Part shown: in pieces, positions 25,742 to 33,758 of the stretch
Position numbering within the stretch: the first letter of the stretch is position 1
Layout of the letters: each line of letters begins with the position of its first letter
Origin: Mesorhizobium sp. B2-3-4
GTDB taxonomy: Bacteria > Pseudomonadota > Alphaproteobacteria > Rhizobiales > Rhizobiaceae
Length of the DNA: 64,000 nt
Direction of reading: 5' to 3'
NCBI RefSeq assembly: GCF_006442315.1
Contig: NZ_VFVY01000004.1
Location: 248,001 to 312,000 of the forward strand
Translations under genes and position numbers: made by a program
The notes under the pieces: generated by a model
What the model saw: the letters and a program-made list of their open reading frames with translations, nothing else
Databases searched by the model: none
Told to the model about the DNA's origin: nothing

Positions 25742-26398
25742 ATGCAAGCCAATCTCAAATTCGCACGGCCGCTGGCTGTCGCAATCGGGCTCTTCGCCCT
25801 CGGCGGTACCGCTTATGCCGCGGACGTCGTTCAGGAAGAGCCGCCGGCGCCCGCTCCGATTGCCGAACTGCCGGTCGCTTCGTGGGCTGGCCCCTATGCC
25901 GGTCTCAACCTCGGCTACGGCTTCGGCGGTAAGACCAAGGAAAAGGACTTCGGCGACTCGACCGACACCAAGGGTTTCGTCGGTAGCGTCTTCGGCGGCT
26001 ATCAGTGGCAGCAGGAGAACTTCGTGTACGGCGGTGAAGCCGAACTCGGCTACAACGGCGTCAAGGGTGACGACAACGGCATCCACTCCAAGGGTGGTTT
26101 CGAAGGCTCGTTGCGTGCCCGTCTCGGCTACGCCGTGACCCCGGAAATCCTGCTCTACGGCACCGGCGGTCTTGCCGGCAAAAGCCAGAAGGTGGATGAT
26201 TCCGATCTCGGCGTGAGCGATCGCGCCACCATGCTCGGCTGGACCGCCGGCGTCGGCACCGACATCAAGCTGACCGACAACGTGTTCGGCCGCGTCGAAT
26301 ATCGCTACACCGATTTCGGCTCCAAGAGCTTCGACGGTATCGGCAAGGTCAAGGCGACGGACAACCGCGTCACCTTCGGCGTCGGTATGAAGTTCTAA
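25742..26398 (+). CDS. Outer-membrane beta-barrel porin-like protein (Omp25/RopB family)
   Basis: 218 residues. The signal peptide is cleaved at AYA-AD (about residue 26), followed by a Pro/Ala-rich linker and the SWAGPYAGLNLGYGFGG start typical of rhizobial Omp25/31 proteins. Alternating hydrophobic strands fit an eight-stranded barrel, and the protein ends in the aromatic residue Phe (GVGMKF) required for outer-membrane insertion. Codon use is strongly biased, as in highly expressed genes. Its own promoter region and terminator make it monocistronic. Confidence 0.92.
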   Translation: MQANLKFARPLAVAIGLFALGGTAYAADVVQEEPPAPAPIAELPVASWAGPYAGLNLGYGFGGKTKEKDFGDSTDTKGFVGSVFGGYQWQQENFVYGGEAELGYNGVKGDDNGIHSKGGFEGSLRARLGYAVTPEILLYGTGGLAGKSQKVDDSDLGVSDRATMLGWTAGVGTDIKLTDNVFGRVEYRYTDFGSKSFDGIGKVKATDNRVTFGVGMKF

Positions 26399-26420
26399 GT
26401 CGTCCAAGCCACGACACGAA

Positions 26421-26448
26421 AAGCCGGGCCTCGCGCCCGGCTTTTTTT
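26421..26448 (+). terminator. Rho-independent terminator of porin gene
   Basis: Stem AAGCCGGGC / GCCCGGCTT followed by a run of T residues, 23 bp after the stop. Confidence 0.92.
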
Positions 26449-26620
26449 GCGCTGCCGTTTCGTCGCTGCTCAGCGCCCCTCTCGCCATTGCGTGAAAGCG
26501 CTCCCCAGATCACCGAGAATAGCCGTTGCACGCCCGCAAACAGTGGCTCGCACGAACAGGCAACAAAATCGCGCCCGGAAACCGCTCCCCTCTCCGTTTG
26601 TGAGAGAACGTCAGATCGCT

Positions 26621-27217
26621 TTAAACCGGTATGCAGCCCTTCAGTTCGGGAAATTTTTCGTCGAAGCGCGCGGCCCAGCGCACGAGCCGGCTACGCCCCT
26701 TCTCCCACTGACCGCCAAAGCGCAGCGAGAGATAGCCAAGGCAGGCGCGCAACGCCAGATGGCCGACCGTGACCTTCTTCGGCAGCTTGGGCGGGTTGGC
26801 ATTGAGCAGATCGAGTGCGGCAGTGATCTTGGTCCACTGGCGGTCGAGCCAGGTCTGATACACCAGCTCCTGGGGCCGGGTGCGGCGCTCATAGACCATG
26901 GACAGCGCGCAATCGCAGATGCCGTCGGCCAGCGCCTCCAGCACTTCCGCGTCGAGCCGTTTGTCGGGGTTGCGTGGAAACAGCACGTTCTTCGAAACCC
27001 GGTTGAGGTGCTGGGTGATGGCGCGGCTGTCGTGTACCGAACGGCCGTCGTCGAGCACCAGAACCGGGATCTTGCCCAGCGGATTGGCACTGATCAGTTC
27101 GGCCGGCCTGTCGTCGGTTTTGACCGGCACCTCATCGATGGCGATCCCGGCATAGGCCGCGGCCATCCTTACCTTGGAGCTGTAGGGAGAGGAGGATGCG
27201 TAGAGCAGCTTCGGCAT
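26621..27217 (-). CDS. Glutathione S-transferase family protein
   Basis: 198 residues. The N-terminal thioredoxin-like domain starts MPKLLYASSSPYSSKVRMAA; the SPYSSKVR segment holds the catalytic Ser position, and NPLGKIPVLVLDDG is the cis-Pro motif. The second domain is helical (LYQTWLD-type region). ATG 27217 follows AGGAAAACG; the longer frame is rejected because it lacks the domain start. Probable detoxification or thiol role; substrate unknown. Confidence 0.88.
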   Translation of the reverse strand: MPKLLYASSSPYSSKVRMAAAYAGIAIDEVPVKTDDRPAELISANPLGKIPVLVLDDGRSVHDSRAITQHLNRVSKNVLFPRNPDKRLDAEVLEALADGICDCALSMVYERRTRPQELVYQTWLDRQWTKITAALDLLNANPPKLPKKVTVGHLALRACLGYLSLRFGGQWEKGRSRLVRWAARFDEKFPELKGCIPV

Positions 27218-27653
27218 GGTCGTTTTCCTGTTGGCAGGCGCCCAGTGTTGACCGCGCGGGCTCTTCAGATCAACCGCCAGAGCACAGAAAAACAACGGCC
27301 AGAAACCGGTTGCGATTTCCGCCTTGGCAATCACGACAGGCCCACAATCGTGTACGCTGGAAAACATCGGCGGGCCACGACAGCAAGCTGCCGGGATTCA
27401 AAGCCGCATTTACTTCACAGGCGCCGGCACCTCACGAGATGCGCAGCGTCGCCGAGAGAGCCTTCGCCCTGCAAAGCAGGAAGAACAAGCCAAGCGAGCG
27501 AGGCAGCCAAACGGCGCCTCGCTTTGCTTGCCCTCGGCCCCATATCGTCGCGATCAGCCCGAGGGCTGAACCCCGCTGCCGAACATGCTCCGATCCAGAA
27601 CGTCAGAGCGTCGGTGCCAATCCCGAAGGACAGGTGACGCCCCAACGAGCTGT
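27218..27653. other. Gene-free stretch
   Basis: 436 bp between the GST and histone-like genes. Overlapping open frames are short and of poor composition. A dyad GCGAGGC / GCCTCGC near 27505-27530 is the only structure noticed. Confidence 0.5.
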
Positions 27654-28118
27654 CTACTTCTTGGCCGGAGCCTTCGCCTTCGCAGGCGCTGCCTTTGCCT
27701 TCGGCGCCGCGGCTTTCTTCACCGCAGGCTTCGTCGCAGCGGCGGCTGCTTTCGCAGCTGGCTTTGCCGCAGGCTTTGCGGCCGGCTTGGCCGCAGCTTT
27801 CGCGGGAGCTGCTTTCTTGGCTGCGGGTTTTGCCGCGGGCTTGGCCGCTGCCTTGGCTGCCGGCTTCTTGGCCGGTGCCGCCTTGGCTGCCGGCTTCGCC
27901 GCAGCCTTCGCGGGGGCCGCCTTCTTCACTGCCGGCTTCGCCGCGGCCTTGGCCGCCGCCGGCTTCTTGGCCGGTGCTGCCTTCGCTGCGGGCTTTGCCG
28001 CCGCCTTAGCAGGCGCTGCTTTCTTCACCGCGGTTGCGGCCTTCGCCGCGACTGCCTTTGCGGGTGCTTTCTTTGCCGGTGCCTTGGATGCCGGCGCTTT
28101 AGATGACTGCTTAGCCAT
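27654..28118 (-). CDS. Histone H1-like Lys/Ala/Pro-rich DNA-binding protein
   Basis: 154 residues, almost all Lys, Ala and Pro, built from repeats of the KKAAPAKAAAKPAAK type after the start MAKQSSKAPASK. This is the composition of bacterial H1-like (HC2-type) nucleoid proteins that condense DNA through flexible basic tails. ATG 28118 follows AAGGGG; the extension to 28169 is not supported. Repeat number probably varies between strains through recombination. Confidence 0.85.
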   Translation of the reverse strand: MAKQSSKAPASKAPAKKAPAKAVAAKAATAVKKAAPAKAAAKPAAKAAPAKKPAAAKAAAKPAVKKAAPAKAAAKPAAKAAPAKKPAAKAAAKPAAKPAAKKAAPAKAAAKPAAKPAAKPAAKAAAAATKPAVKKAAAPKAKAAPAKAKAPAKK

Positions 28119-28663
28119 GTCATGCCCCTTCACGTTATGCCGATGGCCGTGAATGACCCCGGCGCGCAATGCATATCTGACTCGCGTCTCGCTAGCCAGC
28201 GAAGCAATGGTATGATTTTCTCAGCTTAAATTTTGGTTGCGATTGACGCACAATCAAACTCATCACGGAAAAAATCCGCCGTTGATCTTCTGACGTCGCC
28301 AGCAAATTGATGCCGGTGTTCTCGATGCGAGTCCACCATGAAGCTCCCAAGATCATCGAGCATCGTCACACGCGATCTTCGGCCGTCAATATCAAGACGT
28401 GGCGTCTCACCAGGGCGATCATCTTTTGCAAGCGCGTGGTCAGTGCGGGTCACGAGCACGATGCGGTGATCGATCTGAAGATCACCTTGTCAAGCAGGTC
28501 TGAAGCGATATCTTTCTGATTGACAGAATACTCTGTGCCACAGATTATTCTGTCGTGAGATGTGATCGCGCTTCGAATTCAATCGCAGCAGGCAAGTGCC
28601 CCCACCCGAGATCGCAGAGCCTTGCCGCGACAGAACAAGGCTTTGCCGCATTGGAGCCCACTG
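28119..28663. other. Divergent promoter region of histone-like and HTH genes
   Basis: 545 bp without a convincing gene; candidate frames at 28226-28459 (minus) and 28307-28519 (plus) lack supporting features. It contains the 33-bp palindrome at 28522-28554. Confidence 0.55.
28522..28554. promoter_or_regulatory. Nested 33-bp palindrome upstream of winged-helix regulator
   Basis: Outer arms GACAGAATA (28522-28530) and TATTCTGTC (28546-28554) are perfectly complementary; the interior is itself a dyad TCTGTG-C-CACAGA (28532-28544). Only one base pair is mismatched across the whole element. There is no T-run, so an operator is more likely than a terminator. It ends 109 bp before the regulator start. 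Confidence 0.75.
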
Positions 28664-28975
28664 ATGAGCGCCGACGACATCGTCCACCAGAGTACACGGC
28701 TCAGGATCATGGCAGCGCTGAACACCCTGGAAAGGCGCGAGGCGCTGGACTTCACCCAGTTGAAGGCCATGATCGACGCAACCGATGGAAATCTCGGAGC
28801 GCATCTCGATACTCTGGCCAGAGCGGGCTATGTCGATGTTGAAAAACTCTTTGTCGGGCGACGGCCCCGCACCCGGGTCAAGGCAACAGTGATTGGGCGG
28901 CGGGCCTTTCGCGGCCACATTGCCTTTCTTCGCAAGATCATCGATCAGGCCGATGCGACGCAACGCAGGAAATAG
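28664..28975 (+). CDS. Small winged-helix transcriptional regulator
   Basis: 103 residues, essentially one winged helix-turn-helix domain: STRLRIMAALNTLERREALDFTQLKAMIDATDGNLGAHLDTLARAGYVDV, then a basic wing (GRRPRTRVKATVIGRRAF). This is the DUF/HTH_34 type of small MarR/ArsR-like regulator. ATG 28664 sits 8 bases after TTGGAG; the 34-residue longer frame begins inside the promoter region. No effector domain is visible. The palindrome upstream suggests autoregulation. Confidence 0.85.
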   Translation: MSADDIVHQSTRLRIMAALNTLERREALDFTQLKAMIDATDGNLGAHLDTLARAGYVDVEKLFVGRRPRTRVKATVIGRRAFRGHIAFLRKIIDQADATQRRK

Positions 28976-29206
28976 TCCTGCGCTGCGCGAGCAGTCCTGA
29001 AGCCGCCGACCGTCCAGGGCTGACTGGCCGTCCAACTCTTCTGCCTGGAAGCAATTTCCGAGGCAAAGCGCAATGCGCTTCCGCAGGAAAACCGTTACAC
29101 ACTATTTCGCGCGAATGCGCTCGGCGCGTTGCGACGACCGTGACGCCAGCGCCGATTGTCGATGGTGGCGCGATCACCGGCGTGTGTCGACTAGCACGTG
29201 CCAACG

Positions 29207-30043
29207 TCACGATTGATACCCCAGACAGATGGCGCCGAGCGCGACGACGGCGCAGGCGCAGACCCGCCGCGGCGTCAGCGTCTCGCCGAGAAACAGCCGG
29301 CCGATGAAGGCCGCGAAGACCACGCTGGTCTCGCGGATCGCCGTGATCGGACCGGCAGGCCCGAGTGCGAAAGCCGCCACCACGACGCCATAGGCAAGAA
29401 GCGCGAATAGGCCGCCACCGAGCGCCTTCCAGGTTTCGGGCGCCCGCGCATCGACAGTCAGCTTGCCTCGACAGGCGACGAAGGTCGCCGGCAGCAACGC
29501 GCCGTAGGCAAGAAGCACCCAGGCGGTGTAGGCGCCGATATTGCCCGCCGCGCGGACGCCGATCGCATCGACCATCGCATAGGCGGCGATGATCGCGCCC
29601 GTCGCCAGCGCGTACAGGATCGATTTAGTGGCGGCTCGTCCCCGTCCGAGCGAAAGAGCCATGATGCCGCCGCCGACCAGGGCAACGCCCACGGTCTCCG
29701 AAACGGTGAGCTGCTGGCCGGCGAGCAGGAAGCCGCCGAGCGCGACGAGCAGAGGCACGCTGCCACGAACAATCGGATAGACCTGTCCCAATTCGCCATG
29801 TCTGTAGGCGGCCACCAGGAAAAGGCTGTAGCCGACCTGCAGGCAGGCCGACAGCCCGACATAGAGCCAGGCGGGCGTCGCTGGAAAACCGTTGAAGGCT
29901 GCCATCGGAACAGCAAGCGCGGTGCTGGAGAAGCTCATGACGGTGACGGTCCACAACCTGTCGGCACCTGTCCGCAGGAAAGCGTTCCAGCTCGCGTGGA
30001 GGATCGCGGCGAAGAGCGCGAGCCCGATGACCAGCGGGGTCAT
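29207..30043 (-). CDS. EamA/DMT-family transporter
   Basis: 278 residues with about ten hydrophobic helices in two repeats; a Pro-Ile-x-Arg-Gly-Ser-Val-Pro-Leu motif marks the end of the first half, and TAIRETSVVFAAFIGRLFLGE the second. ATG 30043 overlaps the TetR gene's stop by ATGA, so both are translated together. The repressor therefore probably controls this exporter, perhaps for a drug or metabolite. Substrate unknown. Confidence 0.88.
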   Translation of the reverse strand: MTPLVIGLALFAAILHASWNAFLRTGADRLWTVTVMSFSSTALAVPMAAFNGFPATPAWLYVGLSACLQVGYSLFLVAAYRHGELGQVYPIVRGSVPLLVALGGFLLAGQQLTVSETVGVALVGGGIMALSLGRGRAATKSILYALATGAIIAAYAMVDAIGVRAAGNIGAYTAWVLLAYGALLPATFVACRGKLTVDARAPETWKALGGGLFALLAYGVVVAAFALGPAGPITAIRETSVVFAAFIGRLFLGETLTPRRVCACAVVALGAICLGYQS

Positions 30044-30618
30044 TGCGGCCGGCGCGAGGCGGCGACGATATCCAGGGCCGCCTTGCGGGCGTCGCGGATA
30101 GCGGCGTCGCCCCGCCCCATCTGCGCCATCAGGGTCGCGCCCTCGATCAGCATCAACAGGGTCGCCGCCACGCTCTCGGCCCGCCCGCGCGTCATCACCG
30201 GCGCCAGGATCGACTGCATATGCTGCCTGATGCCATTCTTCTGCCTGGCGGCAGCCTTGAACACGGGATGCCGGGGATCGCCGAACTCGGCCAGGGCATG
30301 GGCAAACAGGCAGCCGTGAAAATCCGGGCTGCGAAACCAGCGGCCATGCCATTCGAAAATCCGGGCGATCTTCTCTTCCGGTGCCGTGCTCTCCCGGGCA
30401 AGCCGGTCAAGCTGCTCTTCAAAGCGCCTGGCGCGATGGTCCAGGACCTCGACGATCAACTCGTCCTTACTGGGGAAATGGCGGTACATCGTCATCTTGG
30501 CTACGTCGGCTTCGGCGATGATCCGGTCGATGCCGGTGGCATGGAATCCGACGCGCTTGAACAGCGCATAGGCCGTTTCGACGATATGTTGGCGTTTGTC
30601 GGAGACAGGTGAAGACAT
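30040..30618 (-). CDS. TetR-family regulator
   Basis: 192 residues. The N-terminal HTH (about 9-55) reads IVETAYALFKRVGFHATGID then AKMTMYRHFPSKDELI. The C-terminal ligand domain is of the common YcdC/TetR_C type with HGCLFAHALAEFGDP. It is the first gene of a two-gene operon with the EamA transporter. A palindrome 18 bp upstream of its start is a likely operator. Confidence 0.93.
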   Translation of the reverse strand: MSSPVSDKRQHIVETAYALFKRVGFHATGIDRIIAEADVAKMTMYRHFPSKDELIVEVLDHRARRFEEQLDRLARESTAPEEKIARIFEWHGRWFRSPDFHGCLFAHALAEFGDPRHPVFKAAARQKNGIRQHMQSILAPVMTRGRAESVAATLLMLIEGATLMAQMGRGDAAIRDARKAALDIVAASRRPQ

Positions 30619-30636
30619 CGTGATTCACAAGGGGTG

Positions 30637-30650
30637 AGACAGGTCTGTCT
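30637..30650. promoter_or_regulatory. Candidate TetR operator
   Basis: Perfect dyad AGACAG-GT-CTGTCT, 19 bp before the TetR start and in its promoter. Confidence 0.65.
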
Positions 30651-30752
30651 ATTTAGTGCGACAGATCACGGCTTCTGTCAACACGGGACGTAAAAGCGCC
30701 TGCAACCCTTCAGGTCGCAGGCGCGAAAAAGATCGTTAAGTGAGGGCCGTGT

Positions 30753-31205
30753 TCAGCGCAGGACGCGGCAGCGGCCGTTATAGACCATCCAGCGGTCGAA
30801 GCCCGCGACGCAGAACTCGACATTGTCGCCGATCGAGGCAAAGCCCTGGCCTTCCTCGATCAGGTAGAAGATCGAGCGGTCCCGGCCATCGGACAGGTTG
30901 ACGGTGGCCCGGCAATAATGACGGCCGATCGGCCATTCCTCGCTCGCCTGCTCATAGCGATGCTGGCGAATGTTGCGGAAATCGGTGATGGCCACATCCG
31001 GCAAGTGCGGCACGTGATGCACCTGATAGGCGAAGCGGTGGGTGATCTTGTTCAGCACCCATGACTCGCCGCAGACGCTGCCGTCGTCTTCGGAATAGAC
31101 GCCGAGGTCAGCCGCGTGAACAGCCTGCGTGACGCCGAGAGGCGCGGCAAGCGGGGAACAGAGCGAAATCAGGGCAGCAAGCGCGGATTTGGCGAAGCGA
31201 GTCAT
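30753..31205 (-). CDS. Exported cysteine-containing hypothetical protein
   Basis: 150 residues. A signal peptide is cleaved at VHA-AD (about residue 31). The mature part has four cysteines (in SVCGES, RHYCRA, VEFCVA, NGRCRV), which probably form two disulfides in the periplasm. No family is recognised. It is monocistronic, transcribed away from the small HTH gene region, and has no terminator that I could identify. Confidence 0.75.
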   Translation of the reverse strand: MTRFAKSALAALISLCSPLAAPLGVTQAVHAADLGVYSEDDGSVCGESWVLNKITHRFAYQVHHVPHLPDVAITDFRNIRQHRYEQASEEWPIGRHYCRATVNLSDGRDRSIFYLIEEGQGFASIGDNVEFCVAGFDRWMVYNGRCRVLR

Positions 31206-31302
31206 GGTAGCCTCTCAAGATCGGTTGCCGCACTGTGCGGATTCGCCAGGCGCCGGTCAAGCGGGTGCCGACACAATGGTTTATAGGAGGGCACCGAGAA
31301 CT

Positions 31303-31452
31303 TCAGGAAAACCGCTCCCAGGCGGACTGGCGCGAAACTCCCAGCCGGCCGCCGATCCTGGCCCAGCTGACCTTGCGCGATCGCAAAGTATCGACCAGCA
31401 ATTGCAGATACCTGCCCTTGTCTTGGATCGTCTCGTCGGTGGGACCAGGCAT
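31303..31452 (-). CDS. Small helix-turn-helix protein
   Basis: 49 residues. It is nearly all a helix-turn-helix: LVDTLRSRKVSWARIGGRLGVSRQSAWERFS, in which WARIGGRLGVSRQSAWERF resembles the recognition part of small helix-turn-helix proteins. ATG 31452 (MPGPTDETIQDKG) has a GAGG site; in-frame codons further upstream overlap the rlmJ end and look less likely. Function unknown, DNA binding is inferred from the pattern. Confidence 0.6.
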   Translation of the reverse strand: MPGPTDETIQDKGRYLQLLVDTLRSRKVSWARIGGRLGVSRQSAWERFS

Positions 31453-31513
31453 GTCGAGCAGCCTCGGTGGGCTGAGCGTCCAGCGAATGGAAGCGCGACA
31501 TGTCGGGCGCATG

Positions 31514-32368
31514 TCACACCTGTTCACCCGCCAGCCATTCCACCGACCAGTGCGCCGGCTTTTCCACGGCCAGCAAACCGTGCAGCGCCGGCAAGATGGT
31601 TTTCAACTCAGCTTCGAGCGTGAAGGGCGGGTTGACCACGACCATGCCGGTGCCATCGAGACTGGGCTCCGACGAAGCCGGTCTGATCTCGAAGTCTATA
31701 TCGAGGATTTTCGGGATGCCGGATTGCCGCAGCGCTTTCCTGAAAGCGATCACCGCCTTGCGGTCCTTGATTGGATACCACAGCGCATAGATGCCACCGG
31801 GCCAGCGCCTGTGCGCCTTCACCATCCCATCGACCAGGCGGCCGAACTCGCCGTCTTCCTCGAAAGGCGGATCGATAAGCACCAGGCCGCGCTTTTCCTT
31901 CGGCGGCAGATGGGCTCCGAGCGCCAGCCAGCCGTCGAGTTCCATCACCTTCGTCTGGAAATCGCCGGCGAACTCCGCCTTCAGCCGGGCAGCGTCTTTC
32001 GGGTGCAGTTCGATCGCCGACAAGCGGTCCTGCTTGCGCAGGAGAGTGCGTGCCAGCAGCGGCGAGCCCGGATATTTCCTCACCCCGCCCTCCGGGTTGA
32101 GCGAGCGCACCGCCTCCAGATAGGGCGCCAGCAGCGTTGCCGCCTTCGCGCCGAACGCGGCTTCGATCACCTTGCCGATGCCGCCTCGCCACTCGCCGGT
32201 CTTCTGTGCCTCGAGCGATGAAAGATCGTAGCGGCCAATGCCGGCATGGGTGTCGACGACGCGAAACGCCTTGTCCTTCTGCTTGAGATATTCCAGCAGG
32301 CGCGTCAGCACGACATGCTTGATGACATCGGCGAAATTGCCGGCGTGGTAGGCGTGGCGGTAGTTCAC
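31514..32368 (-). CDS. rlmJ: 23S rRNA (adenine-2030-N6)-methyltransferase
   Basis: 284 residues. The start NYRHAYHAGNFADVIKH is the family signature; a GTG codon at 32368 is the start, overlapping the previous stop by GTGA. The SAM-dependent fold has VVDTHAGIGRYDL and the N6-adenine methyltransferase catalytic motif DPPFE (LVLIDPPFEED). It modifies 23S rRNA in the large subunit. It follows the hypothetical membrane protein in the same operon. Confidence 0.94.
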   Translation of the reverse strand: MNYRHAYHAGNFADVIKHVVLTRLLEYLKQKDKAFRVVDTHAGIGRYDLSSLEAQKTGEWRGGIGKVIEAAFGAKAATLLAPYLEAVRSLNPEGGVRKYPGSPLLARTLLRKQDRLSAIELHPKDAARLKAEFAGDFQTKVMELDGWLALGAHLPPKEKRGLVLIDPPFEEDGEFGRLVDGMVKAHRRWPGGIYALWYPIKDRKAVIAFRKALRQSGIPKILDIDFEIRPASSEPSLDGTGMVVVNPPFTLEAELKTILPALHGLLAVEKPAHWSVEWLAGEQV

Positions 32369-32976
32369 CTGGGTCCCCTGCCCCACCGTGGCGGCGGCGG
32401 TTGCGAGTTCGGATTTTCCGGCCGACCGCCACCAGAACGCAAGGACAGCAGGAAGCCGATCAAGCCGACCGCCATCAGCGAGAAGCCTATCGGCCGCGCG
32501 CGGCCGTCGATCTCGCCAACGCCGGAGCGCAGGACAAGGTCGACCGCGCGCATCGGTATATCCTCGGCATCCCCCGGGCCGACGGTGAAGAGGTAAGCGC
32601 CAGGGTTGACGGTGGCGATCAGGCCGGCCTCGTCGCGAAAGATCTTGTCGGGCAGTTGCGGGCTGGCCTGGCGCGGATTGTCCACATGATTGAACCGCAG
32701 TGTCGAGGCAAGCACGGTTCGGCCGTTGGTGGCGGCGGTCAGCGTCAGCACCGTGCGCTGCTGCGACACGATGCGTTCGGCCCTCGCGGTCAGGTCGACG
32801 AGGACCCGCACCGGCGCATCGCGACTGCTCAGCGACACCGTCAGCGGCCTGAACCGGCCCTGCTCATAGACCCGCCACGTGCCGATTTCGCGACCGGAAA
32901 AATTGGTCATCGCCCAGGGATAGATGAGACCGATGCCGGCGCCAGCCAGGAGGATCAGGACGAAGAGAGAGCGCAT
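32365..32976 (-). CDS. Hypothetical membrane protein with two terminal transmembrane helices
   Basis: 203 residues. One helix at residues 1-20 (MRSLFVLILLAGAGIGLIYP) and one near 170-190 (GFSLMAVGLIGFLLSL); about 145 residues between them are probably periplasmic, and the tail is Pro/Arg-rich. No family is recognised. ATG 32976 follows AAGGTAAC. It is coupled by GTGA to rlmJ, 18 bp downstream of a TetR gene on the same strand. Confidence 0.7.
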   Translation of the reverse strand: MRSLFVLILLAGAGIGLIYPWAMTNFSGREIGTWRVYEQGRFRPLTVSLSSRDAPVRVLVDLTARAERIVSQQRTVLTLTAATNGRTVLASTLRFNHVDNPRQASPQLPDKIFRDEAGLIATVNPGAYLFTVGPGDAEDIPMRAVDLVLRSGVGEIDGRARPIGFSLMAVGLIGFLLSLRSGGGRPENPNSQPPPPRWGRGPR

Positions 32977-32994
32977 CGGGCGGTTACCTTGCAA

Positions 32995-33672
32995 TCAGAC
33001 CTTGGCCGACGGACGGCCTGTACCGGCACCGTCGCGCAGGCGTTCCATTTCGTCCAGCAGCATGTCCAGGCCGATCTCGAATGTCCTGTCGAATTCGGCG
33101 GCGCCAAAAAAGCGACCCGCCGCCATGACATTCGGATAATCCCCGGCCAGTTGCTCGGTGCTGACGGTGTTCACCGCGGACGGCCCCCTGGAATAGCCGG
33201 CATTCTCGTCCAGCACCGCGCCCATCAGATAATAGCCGACGGCTCGGAACAGCCGAGCACTGAGTTCGGTGTCGAAGCCGCCATCCTTGAACAAGCCGAT
33301 AATGCCGTTCAACCAGGCAAGGCAAGCCGGCGAATTCATCCGGTAGGTAACGATGAAGGTGGAATAGGCGGGATGGTCGCGTCCGATGCGCCGAAAATCC
33401 TCAATGGCGATGCGCATTCTTTGCCGCCACGGAAGGCTGGCGTCAGGAATTTCAATCGCACCGATCAGACGGTCGATCAGCGCTTCGTGCAGATGCGCGA
33501 CCGAAGGAAAGTGGTGATAGATGCTCATTGCCTCGCAGCCGAGCGCGGTGGCGAGCTTGCGCATCGAAAAGCCGGGAAGACCTTCCCTCTCGATCACCTC
33601 GAAAGCCGCGTCTTCGATCATTTCACGCGACAGACGGCCGCGCACTCTCTTTTTCTTGATTGACGTATCCAT
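32995..33672 (-). CDS. TetR-family regulator
   Basis: 225 residues. HTH about residues 14-60: LSREMIEDAAFEVIEREGLP then SMRKLATALGCEAMSIYHHF. The C-terminal domain is of the TetR_C_1 type. It is divergent from the AhpD-like gene; two matching palindromes lie between them. ATG 33672 is chosen over an upstream TTG. It probably represses the divergent gene and itself. Confidence 0.93.
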   Translation of the reverse strand: MDTSIKKKRVRGRLSREMIEDAAFEVIEREGLPGFSMRKLATALGCEAMSIYHHFPSVAHLHEALIDRLIGAIEIPDASLPWRQRMRIAIEDFRRIGRDHPAYSTFIVTYRMNSPACLAWLNGIIGLFKDGGFDTELSARLFRAVGYYLMGAVLDENAGYSRGPSAVNTVSTEQLAGDYPNVMAAGRFFGAAEFDRTFEIGLDMLLDEMERLRDGAGTGRPSAKV

Positions 33673-33687
33673 TGCGCCGCTTGACAA

Positions 33688-33700
33688 CTTACAGTGTAAG
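33688..33700. promoter_or_regulatory. TetR operator candidate, copy 1
   Basis: Perfect dyad CTTAC-AGT-GTAAG, 15 bp before the TetR start. Confidence 0.75.
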
Positions 33701-33717
33701 GTTCATTTTCGCAGTCA

Positions 33718-33732
33718 CCTTACATCGTAAGG
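33718..33732. promoter_or_regulatory. TetR operator candidate, copy 2
   Basis: Perfect dyad CCTTAC-ATC-GTAAGG, with the same arms as copy 1; the centres are 31 bp apart (about three turns). It lies 27 bp before the AhpD-like start. Confidence 0.75.
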
Positions 33733-33758
33733 TCAACCAAGACCAGAGGAGAAAAACC

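Noticed and set aside
27654..28118. Lys/Ala repeats considered as a CRISPR or minisatellite array
   Set aside because: Repeats are irregular, in frame, and encode a typical H1-like protein; no spacers.
28226..28519. Two small frames in the promoter region of the histone-like gene
   Set aside because: Overlapping on opposite strands, no ribosome binding site, no domain.
31202..31501. 100-codon minus-strand frame overlapping the small HTH gene
   Set aside because: The alternative frame at 31303-31452 has a helix-turn-helix pattern; this one has only low-complexity content.
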